A DNA stretch of 7,847 nt from the NCBI GenBank assembly GCA_049509675.1, contig JBEKZQ010000301.1, positions 1 through 7,847 of the forward strand. The letters are read 5' to 3'. A model generated the notes under the pieces. It saw only the letters and a program-made list of their open reading frames with translations. It searched no databases and was not told the DNA's origin. Within the stretch, counting starts at the first letter, position 1. Every line of letters begins with the position of its first letter. The translations under genes and the position numbers were made by a program. Positions 6,259 through 7,847 of the stretch are shown piece after piece. This stretch comes from JBEKZQ01 sp049509675. Its GTDB lineage: Bacteria; Planctomycetota; Planctomycetia; Pirellulales; Thermoguttaceae.

Positions 6259-7847
6259 ATGATACCGCGCAGACACCTGGCAATCGCCGCAATACTTCTC
6301 TTAGGAGGATGTGTCTACAACTCCCGGGAGCGAGTGGATCAATCGGCCTGCGCGCTCAGTTCTCATCCTTACGATCAACAACCGCCGGCAGTGACGGCGA
6401 GTCCACCGACTATGCCTTCGGCCGCGGCCACCGCGCCTGCGATGCGCGTTGCGAACGACGGTGTTTCGTCATCGCCGCGGCAGGCAATGGACGTGCAGGC
6501 CGTCGCCTGGCTGGAGGCGGGACAGTCGCCAAATCAGCCGCCGGGCACCGACCAAAGGTCGGTCGGGGAAAGGCGCCTGGACCTGAACATTCCCGCGGAG
6601 ATTCCCGGTTCGGAGGCCCGGCGGCTCGAGCTGCCCAAGGAGCCCGCGGCCAGGCAGCGTGAAATCGAGCGGCTGTTCCCGGCGTTGCCACCGCTGCCCG
6701 CCGTGCCGATCCCCGCTGCGGGTCCCGGCGGCCGGCCCTATACCTTGGCCGATTTGCAACAGATCGCCGCCGTGAACAGCCCGCAACTTCGGCAGGCCGC
6801 TGCCGACGTTGAAACGGCCCGCGGCAACATGATCCAGGCCAATGCCTACCCCAATCCGACGGTCAGCTATCAGATGCAGCCATCCAACAACGGCAGCACG
6901 CCGGGGGCCGACGGATTCGGCGTGGACCAGACGATCAAGACGGGTGGAAAGCTCCGCTTGCAGACGTCGGCGGCCGAGATGGACTTGCACAACGCCGAGT
7001 TGGCCTTGCGGCGGGCTCGCAGCGATTTGGCCACCCAGGTGCGCAACGCCTACTTCGCCGTCCTGGTGGCCAAGGAGACGGTCCGGGTGAACAAGGCTTT
7101 GGTGTGCTTCACGGAGCAGGTCTATCGACTCCAGGCCGACCTGTTGGCAGGCGGGTTTGCCGCACCCTACGAACCGGCGGCCCTGCGCGCGCAAGCCTTC
7201 ACCGCGCGACTGGGTTACCGGCAGGCGATTCAGACCTATATCTACTGCTGGAAGCAACTCGTGGCCGCGATCAACGTGCGGCAACTGCCGCTGGCGGAGG
7301 TGGCCGGCCGCGTCGATCTGGCCATCCCCTACTACGACTTCGACGCCATTCTGGCCTACATTCTTCGCAACCACACGGACGTGCTGGCGGCCCGCAATGG
7401 CATCGACAAGGCCCGCTACAACCTGAAACTGGCCCAAGTCACGCCGCTGCCCGACGTGGACGTGAACATGGCCGTGCTCAGGGATTTCAGCCTCGCTCCC
7501 AAGCAGGTGACTCCAACCTTGACACTGGGCGTGCCGATCCCGATATGGGACCACAACAAGGGGGCGATCATGGCGGCCGAGGGCGCCCTGCTGCGGGCCG
7601 AGGAGGAGCCGCATCGCGCGGAACAGAATTTGACCAACCTGTTGGCCGCCGCGTATATGAATTACAAGAACAGCCTGGAGGCGCTGGAGTATTATCGCCG
7701 CTACATCTTGCCCGATCAGGTCCGCGCGTATCGCGGCGCCTACGATCGCCGCCAAATCGACCCCAATGCGTCGTTCGGCGACGTGGTCAGCGCCCAGCAA
7801 ACGCTGGCGTCCAACGTGACGACCTACTTGCAGACCCTCGGCCAGGT
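6259..7847 (+). CDS. TolC/CzcC-family outer-membrane efflux lipoprotein (C-terminus cut by window end)
   Basis: The first 529 residues are visible. Residues 1-17 form a lipoprotein signal peptide with lipobox LGGC, giving lipidation at Cys18. Residues 35-155 are Pro/Ala-rich and probably disordered, a long linker for this family. From residue 160 (PYTLADLQQIAAVNSPQL) the first outer-membrane efflux repeat begins, with long amphipathic helices (ARGNMIQANAYPNPTVSY, then AAEMDLHNAELALRRARSDL). The second repeat starts near 357 (YDFDAILAYILRNHTDVLAA) and contains LGVPIPIWDHNKGAI (423-437), typical of CzcC-like proteins. Such proteins form trimeric outer-membrane channels for RND pumps, often exporting metal cations. 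The membrane-fusion and pump genes would be expected downstream, outside the window. The start is supported by the lipobox and a modest AGAGGG eight bases upstream. The specific substrate is unknown. Confidence 0.88.
   Translation, partial: MIPRRHLAIAAILLLGGCVYNSRERVDQSACALSSHPYDQQPPAVTASPPTMPSAAATAPAMRVANDGVSSSPRQAMDVQAVAWLEAGQSPNQPPGTDQRSVGERRLDLNIPAEIPGSEARRLELPKEPAARQREIERLFPALPPLPAVPIPAAGPGGRPYTLADLQQIAAVNSPQLRQAAADVETARGNMIQANAYPNPTVSYQMQPSNNGSTPGADGFGVDQTIKTGGKLRLQTSAAEMDLHNAELALRRARSDLATQVRNAYFAVLVAKETVRVNKALVCFTEQVYRLQADLLAGGFAAPYEPAALRAQAFTARLGYRQAIQTYIYCWKQLVAAINVRQLPLAEVAGRVDLAIPYYDFDAILAYILRNHTDVLAARNGIDKARYNLKLAQVTPLPDVDVNMAVLRDFSLAPKQVTPTLTLGVPIPIWDHNKGAIMAAEGALLRAEEEPHRAEQNLTNLLAAAYMNYKNSLEALEYYRRYILPDQVRAYRGAYDRRQIDPNASFGDVVSAQQTLASNVTTYLQTLGQ

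Noticed and set aside
6016..6276. 86-codon minus-strand frame in the divergent intergenic region
   Set aside because: It begins inside the efflux gene's signal peptide codons, has no clear ribosome binding site and resembles nothing known.
6123..6662. 179-codon plus-strand frame across the efflux gene start
   Set aside because: It overlaps the lipobox-bearing frame, and its Arg/Gly-rich sequence has no motif.
6469..7800. 443-codon minus-strand frame
   Set aside because: Codon-register antisense of the TolC-family gene, which has a lipobox and family motifs on the plus strand.
1..7847. CRISPR array, tRNA, rRNA or insertion-sequence transposase
   Set aside because: No regularly spaced direct repeats, cloverleaf or transposase motif was seen on either strand.

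Overview
The window looks like chromosomal DNA from a GC-rich planctomycete, probably of the Pirellulales type. This is inferred from gene content: secreted Kelch, formylglycine-enzyme-like and Asp-box proteins, and a CzcC/TolC-type lipoprotein. The base composition agrees, with open antisense frames in every gene. No rRNA or marker gene fixes the taxonomy.

Minus strand, read right to left: a secreted protein at 5922-3964 joins a formylglycine-generating-enzyme-like (SUMF1-like) domain to a four-Asp-box sialidase-type propeller. After 29 bases, a GTG start at 3934 opens a second secreted protein. Its frame stays open to the left edge of the window, 1311 codons. That frame first encodes a signal peptide, a helical stretch and a Kelch-like propeller (residues 1 to about 705). 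It then crosses a palindromic DNA element at 1681-1774. Beyond the element it encodes a second module with its own signal-peptide-like segment, an NBR1/FW-type Ig domain and another propeller-like region. The two genes form a probable operon for exported, carbohydrate- or surface-related proteins. The substrate cannot be told.

Between the divergent genes (5923-6258) lies a short orphan fragment of an aldose 1-epimerase (galM) coding sequence, directly upstream of the formylglycine-enzyme-like gene. About 245 bases of unassigned, less GC-rich sequence follow, including a near-perfect palindrome just ahead of the plus-strand gene.

Plus strand: 6259 to the right edge encodes an outer-membrane efflux lipoprotein of the TolC/CzcC family. 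It is cut by the window end.

The most unusual points are three. A double-hairpin repeat sits in frame at the seam of two secreted-protein modules. A galM relic lies fused to the leader of the next gene. The formylglycine-enzyme-like domain lacks the catalytic cysteines. No complete new defence or mobile system is evident.
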